DNA of 64,000 bases from Ktedonosporobacter rubrisoli (GCF_004208415.1 NZ_CP035758.1:8494001-8558000), one strand, 5' to 3'. Positions 8,665 to 23,086 are shown, counted from the first letter of the stretch. The notes: generated from the letters alone by a model not told the origin. Program-made: numbers and translations.

Positions 8665-9906
8665 ATGAATCCACAAGGGGCCTCTAAGAGAAAAGTAATT
8701 ACTATCATAGCGGCCTTGCTTGCAGTTTGCGTCCTGTTGGGAGTCTTCTTCTTCGTAGCAACTCCCTGGGGGCGTGAACTGCAATCTCCCACGGTCCGCA
8801 TGGCCAAACCGACCGTCAGGCCAAGTCCTACGCTTCCCCCAACTCCTACGCCATCGCCTACGCCAACTCCTGTTCCCACGCTTCCTGCCGTGAAGAATCC
8901 CGGCCAGATTCTGGGTATACAGGGCGATCCACAAACAGCTTTTCCGGGTATTCCCTGGGTGCGCCTGGGCTATCCGAGTTGCGGCTGGGGCGATTTAAAG
9001 GGGGACGTCCTCAAGAAAACTGTGGAAGACTATCACAAGCAGAATGTACGCGTGCTGCTGACCGTGTGTCAGGGCAAAAACGATGCCAGCCTCTATGATA
9101 CCGCTCCCCTACAGGATGCGGCCCAGGGCGAGGCCGATGCGGTGCAATGCGGCAATGAGGAGATGAAGAGCGATGCTGCGGTGGCCTTTTTGTACATACC
9201 GCCTGAGAACTTTGCCAAGTTCTATGATCTCTGCGAGCATGCAGTGCACGCCGTGCGCGCGGATATTCCCGTCCTGCTGGGTTCGCTTGATCCCCACGTG
9301 GGCGGCGTTGATTACCAACCTCTCTTAAATCAGGTCTATTACCTCAATCAAATGCAGTATGCCATGAATACAAGCGTGCATCCAGGGGGCAAGTGGGATT
9401 GGCACTCCCAGACCCTGGGGCTCATCGATAGCTGGCATAATGGCTATCCCGATGCCAGCGTCAATAGCCTGTTGGGCTTGTTTAACTTCTGGGCGCAACA
9501 GTTTGGGGTAGATCTCAATAGTGGCGCGCTGGGCAAGCATCTGTGGGTAGTCGAGGGCACCGGCTGTTTTAAGGGCTGCGGTATTGATCCCTACAATAAC
9601 TATCAGGTAGCCGTTTCGCACATTCTGGCCTTGATTACTGACGTGCAGACCGCGATGCGCTACAGCATTCCTTTCTTTTACTTTAGCGGCAAAGACTTTA
9701 TGGATCAAGGGATCTACTGGCCCATTGGCGTGCTGGATGCTAACGGGCATCCCAAGCCAATACGTCAGGATCTGGGAATGGGCGCGCGCTCGTTAGCCAT
9801 GTCTTGCTCTTCTGGCACCGTGAAGGTAACCAGTCAAGAGGACTTATTGGCCAGAATGTATGCAGGATGCTCATTACCAGGCCAATATATAGGTAGCCTG
9901 TACTGA
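8665..9906 (+). CDS. Membrane-anchored or secreted protein, glycosidase-like (paralogue 1)
   Basis: About 413 residues. The ATG at 8665 lies 2 nt after the mnmE stop. Basic residues, then one hydrophobic segment (residues 11-32), then a Pro/Thr-rich linker (about 47-76), then a folded domain of about 330 residues outside the cell. The domain recalls a clan GH-A TIM barrel: an Asn-Glu pair in CGNEEM (164-165), and later WVVEGTG with Glu297, at the spacing expected for acid/base and nucleophile. Other conserved pieces are YPSCGWGDLKG, TVCQGKND and FFYFSGKDF. I do not recognise the exact family and infer glycosidase ancestry only from these features. The next gene is a close paralogue. Confidence 0.7.
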   Translation: MNPQGASKRKVITIIAALLAVCVLLGVFFFVATPWGRELQSPTVRMAKPTVRPSPTLPPTPTPSPTPTPVPTLPAVKNPGQILGIQGDPQTAFPGIPWVRLGYPSCGWGDLKGDVLKKTVEDYHKQNVRVLLTVCQGKNDASLYDTAPLQDAAQGEADAVQCGNEEMKSDAAVAFLYIPPENFAKFYDLCEHAVHAVRADIPVLLGSLDPHVGGVDYQPLLNQVYYLNQMQYAMNTSVHPGGKWDWHSQTLGLIDSWHNGYPDASVNSLLGLFNFWAQQFGVDLNSGALGKHLWVVEGTGCFKGCGIDPYNNYQVAVSHILALITDVQTAMRYSIPFFYFSGKDFMDQGIYWPIGVLDANGHPKPIRQDLGMGARSLAMSCSSGTVKVTSQEDLLARMYAGCSLPGQYIGSLY

Positions 9907-10046
9907 TTGCTAAACCATTTGAAACCTGACGATGAATGTAGAGATGCTCTGGGGCTCTCCAATAGACTATTGTGTGCCTTTTTTCCCTAATAAAACAGGG
10001 ATGTGAAAAAGTTATTGCTAGTAGGATAGGGAGAGATGTGCTGAAT

Positions 10047-11240
10047 ATGCTGAAAAGGCCTTCGGTAATTATTCTAATTGTGGTCATAATTGGTTGTATT
10101 GTGCTGGCCGCGCTCGCTTATAACACAGTTATTCGGACTCCACCGCAGACTGATACTGCCGGTGCCGTGGCGACTCCTAAGCCCACGCTTACACCAACGC
10201 CACAAATTACTAAGCTGCCCGTACAAAGTCCTGATAAGGTACTGGGGATTGAGGGGAGTCCAGATATATCTTATAAAGGGATTTCCTGGGTGCGCCTGGG
10301 CTACCCAAGCTGCGGCTGGGGCGATTTAAAGGGCCAGGTGCTCAAAGATACGATCGAGGATTACCACAGGCAGGGCGCACGCGTGCTGCTGACCGTGTGT
10401 CAGGGCAAAAACGATGCCAGCCTCTATGATACCGCTCCCCTACAGGATGCAGCTCAGGGACGGGCTGATGCGGTGCAATGCGGCAATGAGGAGATGAAGG
10501 TTGATCCCAACCTCACCTTTTTATACATACCACCTGAGAACTTTGCCAAGTTCTATGATCTCTGTGAGCATGCGGTGCATAACGTGCGTGAGGACATCCC
10601 CGTCCTGCTGGGCTCGCTAGATCCCCACGTGGGCGGCATCGATCATCAGCCCCTGCTTGATCAGGTACAATACCTCAATCAAATGCAGACGGCGATGAAT
10701 ACAAGCGTGCGACCAGGGGGAAACTGGGACTGGCGTAAGCAAACTCTGGGACTTATCGATAGCTGGCATAATGGCTATCCCGATGCCAGCGTTAATAGCC
10801 TGCAAGCCCTCTTTAGCTTCTGGGCGCAGCAATTCCATGTGGATTTAAATAGTGGAGATCTGGGCAAGCATCTATGGGTGGTAGAAGGCACGGGCTGCTT
10901 TAAGGGCTGCGGCCTTGACGTAAACAATAATGCCCAGATTGCTGTCTCGCACATCCTCACTCTGATCACAGATGTGCAGACTGCCATGAAGTATAAGATA
11001 CCCTTCTTCTACTTTAGCGGCAAAGACTTTGATGATCAGGGCTATCACTGGCCCATTGGCATTGTTGAGGCCGATGGTAATGACAAGCCAATACGCCAGG
11101 ACCTGAGCATGGGTGCGCGCACGCTAAACATGACTTGCTCTAATGGAAAAGTGAAAGTAACCGATCAAGAGCAACTGCTAGCTAAGCTCTATGCTCATTG
11201 TACGCTGCCCGAAAACTACCTCACCGTTCTTACCAGCTAG
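10047..11240 (+). CDS. Membrane-anchored or secreted protein, glycosidase-like (paralogue 2)
   Basis: About 397 residues, closely similar to the preceding gene through the whole globular domain (shared YPSCGWGDLKG, TVCQGKNDASLYDTAPLQDA, CGNEEMK, LWVVEGTGCFKGCG, FFYFSGKDF). The N-terminal membrane segment and the Thr/Pro linker are much less alike, so only the folded domain is under strong constraint. The ATG at 10047 follows GGGAGAG with rather long spacing (about 12 nt); a GTG at 10038 is an alternative. A tandem duplication is the simplest origin. Function is not established. Confidence 0.68.
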   Translation: MLKRPSVIILIVVIIGCIVLAALAYNTVIRTPPQTDTAGAVATPKPTLTPTPQITKLPVQSPDKVLGIEGSPDISYKGISWVRLGYPSCGWGDLKGQVLKDTIEDYHRQGARVLLTVCQGKNDASLYDTAPLQDAAQGRADAVQCGNEEMKVDPNLTFLYIPPENFAKFYDLCEHAVHNVREDIPVLLGSLDPHVGGIDHQPLLDQVQYLNQMQTAMNTSVRPGGNWDWRKQTLGLIDSWHNGYPDASVNSLQALFSFWAQQFHVDLNSGDLGKHLWVVEGTGCFKGCGLDVNNNAQIAVSHILTLITDVQTAMKYKIPFFYFSGKDFDDQGYHWPIGIVEADGNDKPIRQDLSMGARTLNMTCSNGKVKVTDQEQLLAKLYAHCTLPENYLTVLTS

Positions 11241-11315
11241 ATCTCTCAAGAGAAGAGCGCTTAAGGCCACGGTCTCCTGTGCTCTTCTCTTGCCTCTCAT
11301 CTGGCTTGAGAGATC
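11240..11315 (+). terminator. Nested inverted repeats after the glycosidase-like pair
   Basis: Two 11-bp perfect stems share a few bases: an outer GATCTCTCAAG/CTTGAGAGATC (11240-11250 with 11305-11315) and an inner AAGAGAAGAGC/GCTCTTCTCTT (11248-11258 with 11281-11291). No T-tract follows. It separates the two genes from the rRNA promoter and probably ends or protects their transcript. Confidence 0.5.
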
Positions 11316-11452
11316 CCCATGTATGCCCTCTGTTAAATGAGTGCGTTTTCTTTGTTATCCACTTAAAACCGCCCGTAGAGCCGTGTGAGAGAAAGAAGCA
11401 GGCCGGCTCACAACGAATTTTTACGAAATCATAAAAATCTCTTAAAAACCTA

Positions 11453-11481
11453 TTGACAATACCAGGGGCCTGTGGCATAAT
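11453..11481 (+). promoter_or_regulatory. rRNA operon promoter
   Basis: TTGACA at 11453-11458, a 17-nt spacer, and CATAAT at 11476-11481, with an A/T-rich tract just upstream (11415-11452) that resembles an UP element. It is placed about 360 nt before the 16S gene, as expected for an rRNA promoter. Confidence 0.75.
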
Positions 11482-11840
11482 ACCGATGTCGCCGATACAG
11501 ACGGGTGAAAAGCTCAGTCGGACAAACCTCTCGCAGGTTTCCCAATTGAAGAAAGCAGAACCCAGAGGCTTCGTGACTTTCCGTAAGGAAAAGGCCACTG
11601 GTTTCTATATTCGTCTCTAAGTGGCTAACAGAAAGAAGCAAGCAAATTGCTTCTCGGGTAACCTTAACAACTGAAGAGTGGAAAGCAGAACAGCAACTGG
11701 CAAATGATGTATCGTGCACAAGCTGCAAATGATGCCAGTTCCTGTCAAGCAATTTGAGTATGTAACTTTACGAGCGAATGAGCTCAGAAGAACACGCTTT
11801 TTCTCATGGTCTTGTCAAGATCATGTGAACCATAAACTAT
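11482..11840 (+). other. rRNA leader with 16S processing arm
   Basis: Transcribed leader without a reading frame I can support. The part near 11668-11690 (CTGAAGAGTGGAAAGCAG) is largely complementary to the 16S-23S spacer at 13423-13447, so the two would pair around the 16S rRNA as an RNase III-type processing stem. Confidence 0.55.
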
Positions 11841-16535
<4,695 letters not shown>

Positions 16536-16586
16536 AGTCTCCCTTGTGGAGGGGCTCGATCAGGGCTCTTTGAGGCTGAGGAGGCG

Positions 16587-16677
16587 CTCGGCAAAATTGA
16601 GGAATACATCGTTGGTAGTTCGAGAGGGTGAGCCCAGGCTCACCGCGAAGGTTCGCTGCAAGAGGCGAGCCTTTTTT
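16587..16677 (+). terminator. 23S processing arm and rRNA operon terminator
   Basis: 16587-16624 is the 3' arm of the pre-23S processing stem. After it come a hairpin GTGAGCC/GGCTCAC (16628-16643) and then GGTTCGC/GCGAGCC (16650-16671) followed by TTTTTT (16672-16677), a standard intrinsic terminator. The 5S gene expected before such a terminator is absent. From 16678 to 16973 I see nothing else. Confidence 0.85.
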
Positions 16678-16973
16678 GTTGCCTCTTGTTGTCTGATAAC
16701 TGGCGCGGTGCTTCTCTGTCGCGTTCCAGGCTAAAAAAAAGCGCTTCAAGCTCGATGCCAGACCAGACTGGCCGTAAAATGAAGATTACTATCCCCTCAA
16801 ACAATAGCTGAACCAATGTCGGCACAAATAATCTCGCGACAATAGAGCCCCTGACAAGCAAACGCATTTATCTTCGCATATGTACCCGGCGACGAATTTG
16901 CTATAGAATAAGGCTAGATCAAGAAAGCTTGTATGCTAAGCTTAGCAGAAATTGATAATGCGGGGTAGCCCAT

Positions 16974-17831
16974 ATGCTTATTGACTTTCACACACATATT
17001 TTTCCCCCTCATATTTGTGCGCAGCGAGAACGCTATTGTGCGCGCGATCCCTGGTTTAATGCCCTCTATAGCAATCCACGTGCGCATATGGCCAGCGCGG
17101 AAGATCTTATTGCCGAAATGAACACGGCAGGGGTAGACGCCTCTGTAACGTTTTCCTTTGGCTGGACCGATCCCGGCCTGATAGAGGAGAGCAACAGCTA
17201 CGTAATTGAAGCCATGCAGCGCTATCCTGGCCGTATTTATGGCATGGCTGTGCTTCAGCCCCTGGCCGGGGCGCGGGCCTTAAAGGAGCTGGAGCGCTGC
17301 GCACAGGCTGGGATGGTTGGCCTGGGAGAGCTTATGCCGCATGGGCAGGGCTACCGCCTCAGCGATATTCAGCTTCTTGAACCCTTTATGGAGATCGTCA
17401 GGTACTACCGCTTGCTTGTACTTTCCCATTGTAGCGAGCCTGTCGGCCATCTTTATCCAGGCAAGGGTGACGTCTCAGTACAGGATATCGTCGCTTTTCT
17501 GACTGCCTTCCCCGATATTCGCTTTATCGCCGCCCACTGGGGTGGCGGCCTGCCTTTTTATTCTCTGATGCCAGAGATCCAGCGCATTACGGCTAATGTG
17601 TGGTATGATACTGCTGCGACTATCTATCTCTACCGTGATACGATCTTTCCGGTAGTCAGTAGATTAGTAGGGGCTGATCGTATTCTTTTCGCCAGTGATT
17701 ATGCTCTACTGCGCCAGCGCCGCATCATCAAGCATATTCAGCAAGCTGGTCTTGACGAGCAAGCGCTTGAGTTGATTCTTGGCAAAAATGCTCAGAGATT
17801 ACTTATGCCCTATCCCACCGCAGTATCTTAG
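16974..17831 (+). CDS. Amidohydrolase-family (TIM-barrel) metal-dependent hydrolase
   Basis: 285 residues. It begins with the metal-binding HxH motif (DFHTHIFPP, His6 and His8). Later barrel ligands are visible in VLSHCSEP, IAAHWGGGLPF and the aspartate of LFASDYALL, the order seen in ACMSD-type and TatD-like amidohydrolases. It probably hydrolyses or decarboxylates a small molecule with one bound metal; the substrate is unknown. The Shine-Dalgarno is weak. It stands alone between the rRNA operon and a metallo-hydrolase gene on the same strand. Confidence 0.8.
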   Translation: MLIDFHTHIFPPHICAQRERYCARDPWFNALYSNPRAHMASAEDLIAEMNTAGVDASVTFSFGWTDPGLIEESNSYVIEAMQRYPGRIYGMAVLQPLAGARALKELERCAQAGMVGLGELMPHGQGYRLSDIQLLEPFMEIVRYYRLLVLSHCSEPVGHLYPGKGDVSVQDIVAFLTAFPDIRFIAAHWGGGLPFYSLMPEIQRITANVWYDTAATIYLYRDTIFPVVSRLVGADRILFASDYALLRQRRIIKHIQQAGLDEQALELILGKNAQRLLMPYPTAVS

Positions 17832-17952
17832 GACAGAGCGAGAGAAAGAAGATGCACGCAAGAGCGCTCAAACGACTGGCTCGCAGGGTCCGATATACCA
17901 GGGACTTAAATATGACAGCTGATTTATACCAGGTTTGATAGGATAATTTGAC

Positions 17953-18954
17953 ATGCGTGTAGTTTCGTTGGGAAGTGGTAGCAGCGGCAATGCACTGCTG
18001 GTTGAGGCAGGTCCACAGGGGCGTACAAAGCTCCTGGTTGACGCCGGCTTAAGCGCCCGCATGATTATGGAACGCCTGCGCAGACTTGGCGTCTATCCAT
18101 CTCAACTACAAGGTGTCCTCGTGACCCATGAGCACAGGGATCACGTGCTTGCTCTGCCTATGCTCGCCAAACACTATGCTGTTCCCATCATTACTGACGC
18201 TCGCACCTACAAAGCGATTGAAGAAAGCGTCATTTCGGGTATCTGGCGTACAGACTCGGGAACGCTGGTACCTATGCGACGGGCGGCCCGCGCCACGCGT
18301 AGCCTTAGCTCAGTGCCAGAGCAGCCAGAAGCTAGCGCACTTGAGAGTTTAGAGGTGTCAGAAGCTCCAGGGCCAGCGGCGCAAGAGCCTGCATCAAGTC
18401 AGCCAGAAAATCCATTCACCAACTGGCTGCCCTTGCCTGTTGGCTCTCATCGCCTCTTTGGAGATATCGAAGTTACCTCTTTTCCTATTTCACATGATGC
18501 GATTGCTCCCTGTGGCTATCTACTTGCGGCTGTAGGCGGCTGTAACGTATGTATTGTGACCGATAGCGGCGAAGTTACTCCAAAGATGCTTGCAGCGATG
18601 CAACAAGCAGATTTGCTCATTGTAGAGGCCAATCATGACCGCGAGCGGCTCTTGCGTGGCCCCTATCCCTATTACCTCAAACAGCGCATATTAAGTGCTA
18701 AAGGGCATCTCTCCAATGAGCAGGCCGCCGATGCCATATTGCGCACCTGGCGCTCGGATGTTGTGCGCTGGCTGTGGCTATCTCATTTGAGTCGCACAAA
18801 TAATACCCCGGCGCTTGCCCTCAAGAGTGTCAGCGCGCAATTGCGTGCCACGGGAGCCGATATTGAGCGGGTTCATCTGGCGGCTTTGCCTCCTGGTATG
18901 GGCGATATATGGGACTCAGCCCAGTTGTGGTATACGCCCTCTTTATGGGATTGA
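17953..18954 (+). CDS. MBL-fold metallo-hydrolase (YycJ/WalJ-like)
   Basis: 333 residues. It starts like the family: VVSLGSGSSGNALLVEAG, then the metal motif HEHRDH at residues 59-64. The family binds two metals and includes DNA exonuclease-type enzymes such as WalJ. A low-complexity insert of about 60 residues (about 105-160, rich in Ala, Ser, Glu, Pro) splits the core and makes it longer than the usual 260 or so. After the insert come HRLFGDIEVTSFPISHDA and DSGEVTPKM, with a later histidine in WLSHLSRTNN. No walRK-type genes are nearby. Confidence 0.83.
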   Translation: MRVVSLGSGSSGNALLVEAGPQGRTKLLVDAGLSARMIMERLRRLGVYPSQLQGVLVTHEHRDHVLALPMLAKHYAVPIITDARTYKAIEESVISGIWRTDSGTLVPMRRAARATRSLSSVPEQPEASALESLEVSEAPGPAAQEPASSQPENPFTNWLPLPVGSHRLFGDIEVTSFPISHDAIAPCGYLLAAVGGCNVCIVTDSGEVTPKMLAAMQQADLLIVEANHDRERLLRGPYPYYLKQRILSAKGHLSNEQAADAILRTWRSDVVRWLWLSHLSRTNNTPALALKSVSAQLRATGADIERVHLAALPPGMGDIWDSAQLWYTPSLWD

Positions 18955-19000
18955 GCATGGTATTTCGCACAGCCGCGCTGGCACGTGCCTGGTTATGCGC

Positions 19001-22000
19001 TTAAACTTTTACCTCAAGATCCTGGGTAAGAGCCAGGTGGGCACGCTGCACGCTGGGCACCGCCTTGAGTGACTCGAAAAAGTCGGCGGCCAGCTCAAAG
19101 TGATAGCGGGCGCGGCTCAGATCCGCGCTACGGCTGTTGACCTTCTCTTCGCTAGAAGAGCTGCTTCGCTGCTTATACAGCATACCCAGGTAGTAGAGTG
19201 TATTGCCCTGCTCCCAGGGGAGATCCAGGACTTCGCAGAGATTTAAGGCGCGGCGCAACTCATCTTCGGCCAACTTCCAGGACTGTTGCTCCAGGTACAT
19301 GCGGCCATGAGCACGTAGAGCAATGAGCAAGCTTTTGCGGTCTCCCGCTTCATCGGCAAGGGCAATTGCCCGCTCGCAGATTTGAGCCTGGGCCTCGCTA
19401 TCCTCGCCTTTAACAACCAGTAGCTCAGCTAGCGTGGCCAGCACCTCGGGGGAAGGCGTGGGTTCACTGAGCTGTAGCTTTTCCTGATAGTCAATTAGCG
19501 CCTGACCCCAATCTTCCTGGGATAGATGGATGGAATGCAGCCGTGTTCGCCAGTTGGCTCGGGCTTGCTCATCAGTTTGCTGATCAAGAAGCCGTTTATA
19601 TTGTCGCGAATACTGATCTCCCTGCTCCTGTTCGCCGCGCCGATAGGCGATGGTTGCCAGCGTCTCCAGAGCCCACATCTGGCGCTTCTCGTCCTGCTGA
19701 TATTGCTCGATCAGGCGCAATACTTCTCGCGCTACCTCCACGGCATTATCCCAGCGATTCCACTGACGCCAGGCCCGCATCCGGCCAACCAGGCATTTTA
19801 CCAGCAAGCCCGGATTCTCCATGGTCTGCGCATTGGTCCAGGCGCGGCCAAACCACATCATCGCTGTAGGATAATCGGCAGTACGCTCATAGGCATGGCC
19901 AAGCGACATATAGAGATCGTATAATTCTTCGCGATCTGTAAGTGAGCGCTCCAATTTCTGGCGGCGCAACTGAAGCTCCAGACCGGCTTTATACTGATGT
20001 TGCTCGCATTGGATAAAGGACATGGCATCAAGCGTAAGCGAGAGCGCCAGCGGATTGTTGAGCTGCTCTGCTAAATGCAATGCCGCCTGCCCACTGGCCT
20101 GCGCCTGTTTGACTAGCGAAACTTTCTGCTCAGATGGCGCATCGTCCAGCTGTAGCGTATACCAGAAGGCCTGGAAGGTAAGGAAGGCGATGCGTTTATG
20201 GCCGGCTGGCTTTGCTTCTGAGAGTCGTAAGCCGGCATCGATATAGCCACGAACCTCCTGCGGATCGGGCGGATTGTTAAACATGCCTTGCCAGCGCGTA
20301 GCCAGCTCAACAAGGCGCCAGTAGAGTGCAAGCAAGCGATCCTGGCTCAAGGCATTGTTCTCGATGGCAAGGTGCAGCGCATCATGGTATTCCTGCCAGG
20401 CCTCATCGGCGTTGCCGCGCTGAAACTTGGCATCCCCGCGCTTCTCCAGCAAATTAATGCGTGAGAGCGAATCCATATCGCTTTCATTGAGCAATTCATA
20501 GGCGTCATTGTAAGCCTGTAGCGCGCGAACCGTATAGTAGCTCTGCAAGGCTTGATCGCCGGCCATCACCAGGTAACTGATGGCGCGGCGGCGCAACTCG
20601 GGCTGGGTTAAATGGATATAGCCAGCTTCTGGATGGGCCGGATCTTTGACTTCAACTGTGCGTATAGCCAGACCTGGTGACCAGCTATTAAGCGCTTGTT
20701 GATAATGATAGGCCAGCAGCTCCGCATAGTTGGCGCGATCATCCTTGGTCCTGTCTTCCAGCCAGAGCGCAATGCGCACATGCTCTTCGCAGCGCCTGCC
20801 GCGCGGTATATTGTTGTAAACTACATCGCGGATTAAGACATGCTTGAAACTAAAGAAGAGGTCCTGCTCGACAGGGCTGCGTACAGCCTTTTCGGTTTCA
20901 ATGATGAAGTCGTGCTGGACAAGCGAGGCCAGGGCCGCCTGGATCATCTCAAGGGAAAGGTCTGGTAGCATGGCTAGTAGTGACGAGAGCCAGAAAGTGC
21001 GCCCTATGATGGCCGCATATTGCAGCACAAGTTTTTCCACAGGATTCAAGAGATCCACGCGCGCGGCAAGAACGCCTTGAATCGTATCGGGCACGCGAGG
21101 CAAAGGCAGCACATAATGCATATTGATGAGCGAGTCATCCGGATGTTCCCCGGGAGTCGTCAACTCCGTCAGCGTATTTTTATACCGACCGGCGTGCCAG
21201 AAAGTCTTACCGCTCGCGGGCTCCTGCTCGCTGACAAGTATACCCTGGTCAATAAACATTCGGATAATCTCTTCAAGGAAGAAAGGATTTCCCTCCGCGC
21301 GTGCCAGGATCGTGTAGCGCAGGACATCGGGAAGATCGTCAGTATTGAGCAGCTCATCGATAAGCTCGCTGCTCTCCTCCTGCGAAAGCGACTCTAGCTC
21401 AATCGTCGTAAAATTGCGCCGTCCGCCGCCCCAATCGCGCCTGCGTTCAAAGAAATCGGGACGCGCAGGGCAGAGGAAAAGGATCGGCACCGAAGTGATG
21501 CGATCGGTGAGATATTCAAGTAGATCGAGCAAGGCCTCGTCGGCCCATTGCAGATCGTCAACCACAATGATAAGCGGTTGCGCCTCGGCCAGCGCCTCCA
21601 ACAAGACGCGCCAGGCGCGTAGCAAGGCCACCTGCGTGCCGCTCTGCTTGAGTCTGGCGCGCCGTCGACCTATCCGGCGCTCGGGCTTGGCTACCTCGCG
21701 CTCCTGCTTCTGCATCGTGCCACTCAAATTGCGCCCCAGGCTGCGCAAAATGATCCCGGCAATCTCCTCCGGGGATTCGCTACTGGCAACTTTCTTCAGG
21801 GCCTCTCTGACGAACTCTATGAAGCGCTGCTGCAAGGTTTCGTTTGTCTCGTTTTCCTGCACCTGTAGCAATGAGCGCGAGATCTCTATCAGCGGCCAGT
21901 ATGTGATGCCCTCCCCATACGGCGGGCAACGTCCAATCAAGACCTTTGGCGCCACATTATGTTCGTTAGAGTGGACGCTCTGGGCTTTGCTCTGCTCGCG

Positions 22001-22993
22001 CGCAATAAACTCGCGTACCAGGCGGGACTTGCCAATGCCAGGAGTTCCCAGAATTGTAATCAGGTGAGGATGACGTTCCGCGCGGACACGCGCATAATTG
22101 GCATGCATGAGCGTAAGCTCCAACGAGCGCCCAATCATCTGGGCCTGCCGACCCTCAATGCCCCGGGGATGCTGCGTGATGGCCGGCGTATTGCTGCGCA
22201 GGCCCGACACAACATAGGCCGGGATCGGCTCGGGCTTCCCTTTAAGGTGCAGAGGCGCGATAGCCTGAAATTCAAAGACCTCGCGTGTGCTCAGGTAAGT
22301 CCGTTCTCCCACCAGGATAGTATCGGGTGTGGCGGCTTGCTGTAAGCGCGCAGCGATATTGACGGCATCGCCGGTAATCAAGAAGTCCTGGCGCTGCTGC
22401 ACATTGGCCGGGATTGCGACTTCACCAGTATTGAGACCGATGCGCATCTGCAGGCGGGTTGCACCCGGGTCGAGCGCTAAACGTTGCTCATTGAAGCTGG
22501 CTAGCGCTTTCTGCATATCGAGAGCTGCGCGTACTGCCCTATCTGGATCGTCCTCGTGCGTGAAGGGGACGCCAAATATCGCCATAACGGCATCCCCAAT
22601 ATATTTCTCGATGGTGCCCTCGTGCATGCGAATCTGTTCGGCCATCAGATTAAAGTAGCCTGTCAGAATGGCCCGCATATCTTCAGGGTCCAGGCGGTCC
22701 GCCAGGGGAGTGGAGCCTGTGATATCGGCAAACATGGCGGTAACTACGCGGCGCTCTTCTGAGGGAAGGAGCAAGTCGGCGACTGGCTGAGTGGCCTCAG
22801 CTTCTACGATGCGCTGTATTGGGACTGTATCTTGCTCCCGTAAGGCCTGCAAGGAGGTGCCGCATTCGATACAAAACTTGGCGATCGGCAGATTTACCGT
22901 ACCACAATTTGGGCAAACGAGAAGACGATTGCCACATTCCAGGCAAAACTTGGCGTTTATTGGATTAATAGTTTGACAATTGGGGCAGCGCAT
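19001..22993 (-). CDS. Zinc-ribbon adenylate cyclase / STAND-type ATPase / TPR protein
   Basis: 1330 residues in four parts. Two zinc ribbons (CPNC...CLEC, CPNC...CIEC) fill residues 3-44. A class III nucleotide cyclase follows (about 82-265): metal aspartates Asp90 (FADITGS) and Asp134 (IGDAVMA), purine-selecting Lys130 and Asp209, and transition-state Asn212 and Arg216 (NIAARL). All are present, so activity on ATP is likely. Next is an AAA-type ATPase with Walker A GTPGIGKS (316-323) and Walker B IIVVDDLQWAD. The C-terminal half is TPR-like helices. Such proteins are thought to couple signal sensing to cAMP formation. AGAGG precedes the ATG. It converges on the MBL gene. Confidence 0.88.
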   Translation of the reverse strand: MRCPNCQTINPINAKFCLECGNRLLVCPNCGTVNLPIAKFCIECGTSLQALREQDTVPIQRIVEAEATQPVADLLLPSEERRVVTAMFADITGSTPLADRLDPEDMRAILTGYFNLMAEQIRMHEGTIEKYIGDAVMAIFGVPFTHEDDPDRAVRAALDMQKALASFNEQRLALDPGATRLQMRIGLNTGEVAIPANVQQRQDFLITGDAVNIAARLQQAATPDTILVGERTYLSTREVFEFQAIAPLHLKGKPEPIPAYVVSGLRSNTPAITQHPRGIEGRQAQMIGRSLELTLMHANYARVRAERHPHLITILGTPGIGKSRLVREFIAREQSKAQSVHSNEHNVAPKVLIGRCPPYGEGITYWPLIEISRSLLQVQENETNETLQQRFIEFVREALKKVASSESPEEIAGIILRSLGRNLSGTMQKQEREVAKPERRIGRRRARLKQSGTQVALLRAWRVLLEALAEAQPLIIVVDDLQWADEALLDLLEYLTDRITSVPILFLCPARPDFFERRRDWGGGRRNFTTIELESLSQEESSELIDELLNTDDLPDVLRYTILARAEGNPFFLEEIIRMFIDQGILVSEQEPASGKTFWHAGRYKNTLTELTTPGEHPDDSLINMHYVLPLPRVPDTIQGVLAARVDLLNPVEKLVLQYAAIIGRTFWLSSLLAMLPDLSLEMIQAALASLVQHDFIIETEKAVRSPVEQDLFFSFKHVLIRDVVYNNIPRGRRCEEHVRIALWLEDRTKDDRANYAELLAYHYQQALNSWSPGLAIRTVEVKDPAHPEAGYIHLTQPELRRRAISYLVMAGDQALQSYYTVRALQAYNDAYELLNESDMDSLSRINLLEKRGDAKFQRGNADEAWQEYHDALHLAIENNALSQDRLLALYWRLVELATRWQGMFNNPPDPQEVRGYIDAGLRLSEAKPAGHKRIAFLTFQAFWYTLQLDDAPSEQKVSLVKQAQASGQAALHLAEQLNNPLALSLTLDAMSFIQCEQHQYKAGLELQLRRQKLERSLTDREELYDLYMSLGHAYERTADYPTAMMWFGRAWTNAQTMENPGLLVKCLVGRMRAWRQWNRWDNAVEVAREVLRLIEQYQQDEKRQMWALETLATIAYRRGEQEQGDQYSRQYKRLLDQQTDEQARANWRTRLHSIHLSQEDWGQALIDYQEKLQLSEPTPSPEVLATLAELLVVKGEDSEAQAQICERAIALADEAGDRKSLLIALRAHGRMYLEQQSWKLAEDELRRALNLCEVLDLPWEQGNTLYYLGMLYKQRSSSSSEEKVNSRSADLSRARYHFELAADFFESLKAVPSVQRAHLALTQDLEVKV

Positions 22994-23017
22994 ATAACCT
23001 CTGCATGTGCAGCTTCT

Positions 23018-23086
23018 GTCATTATTTCACGAATGTTCAGCAAGCCTCGGGTTTTTATCGCATGTGTCAGGGATTACTCCCAGCGC
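23018..23086 (+). pseudogene. Possible decayed epimerase/glyoxalase fragment
   Basis: This stretch aligns with the start of the methylmalonyl-CoA epimerase gene at 24224. The two share 18 identical bases (AGGGATTACTCCCAGCGC at 23069 and 24301), and upstream the pieces GAATNNTCAGCAAGC and TTTTATCGC line up. Read in frame it gives FTNVQQASGFYR, then a 1-nt gap, then VSGITPSA, against VKNIEQALSFYRDVLGITPSA. No intact frame exists. The rest of 22994-23576 holds only small frames I cannot support. Confidence 0.45.
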
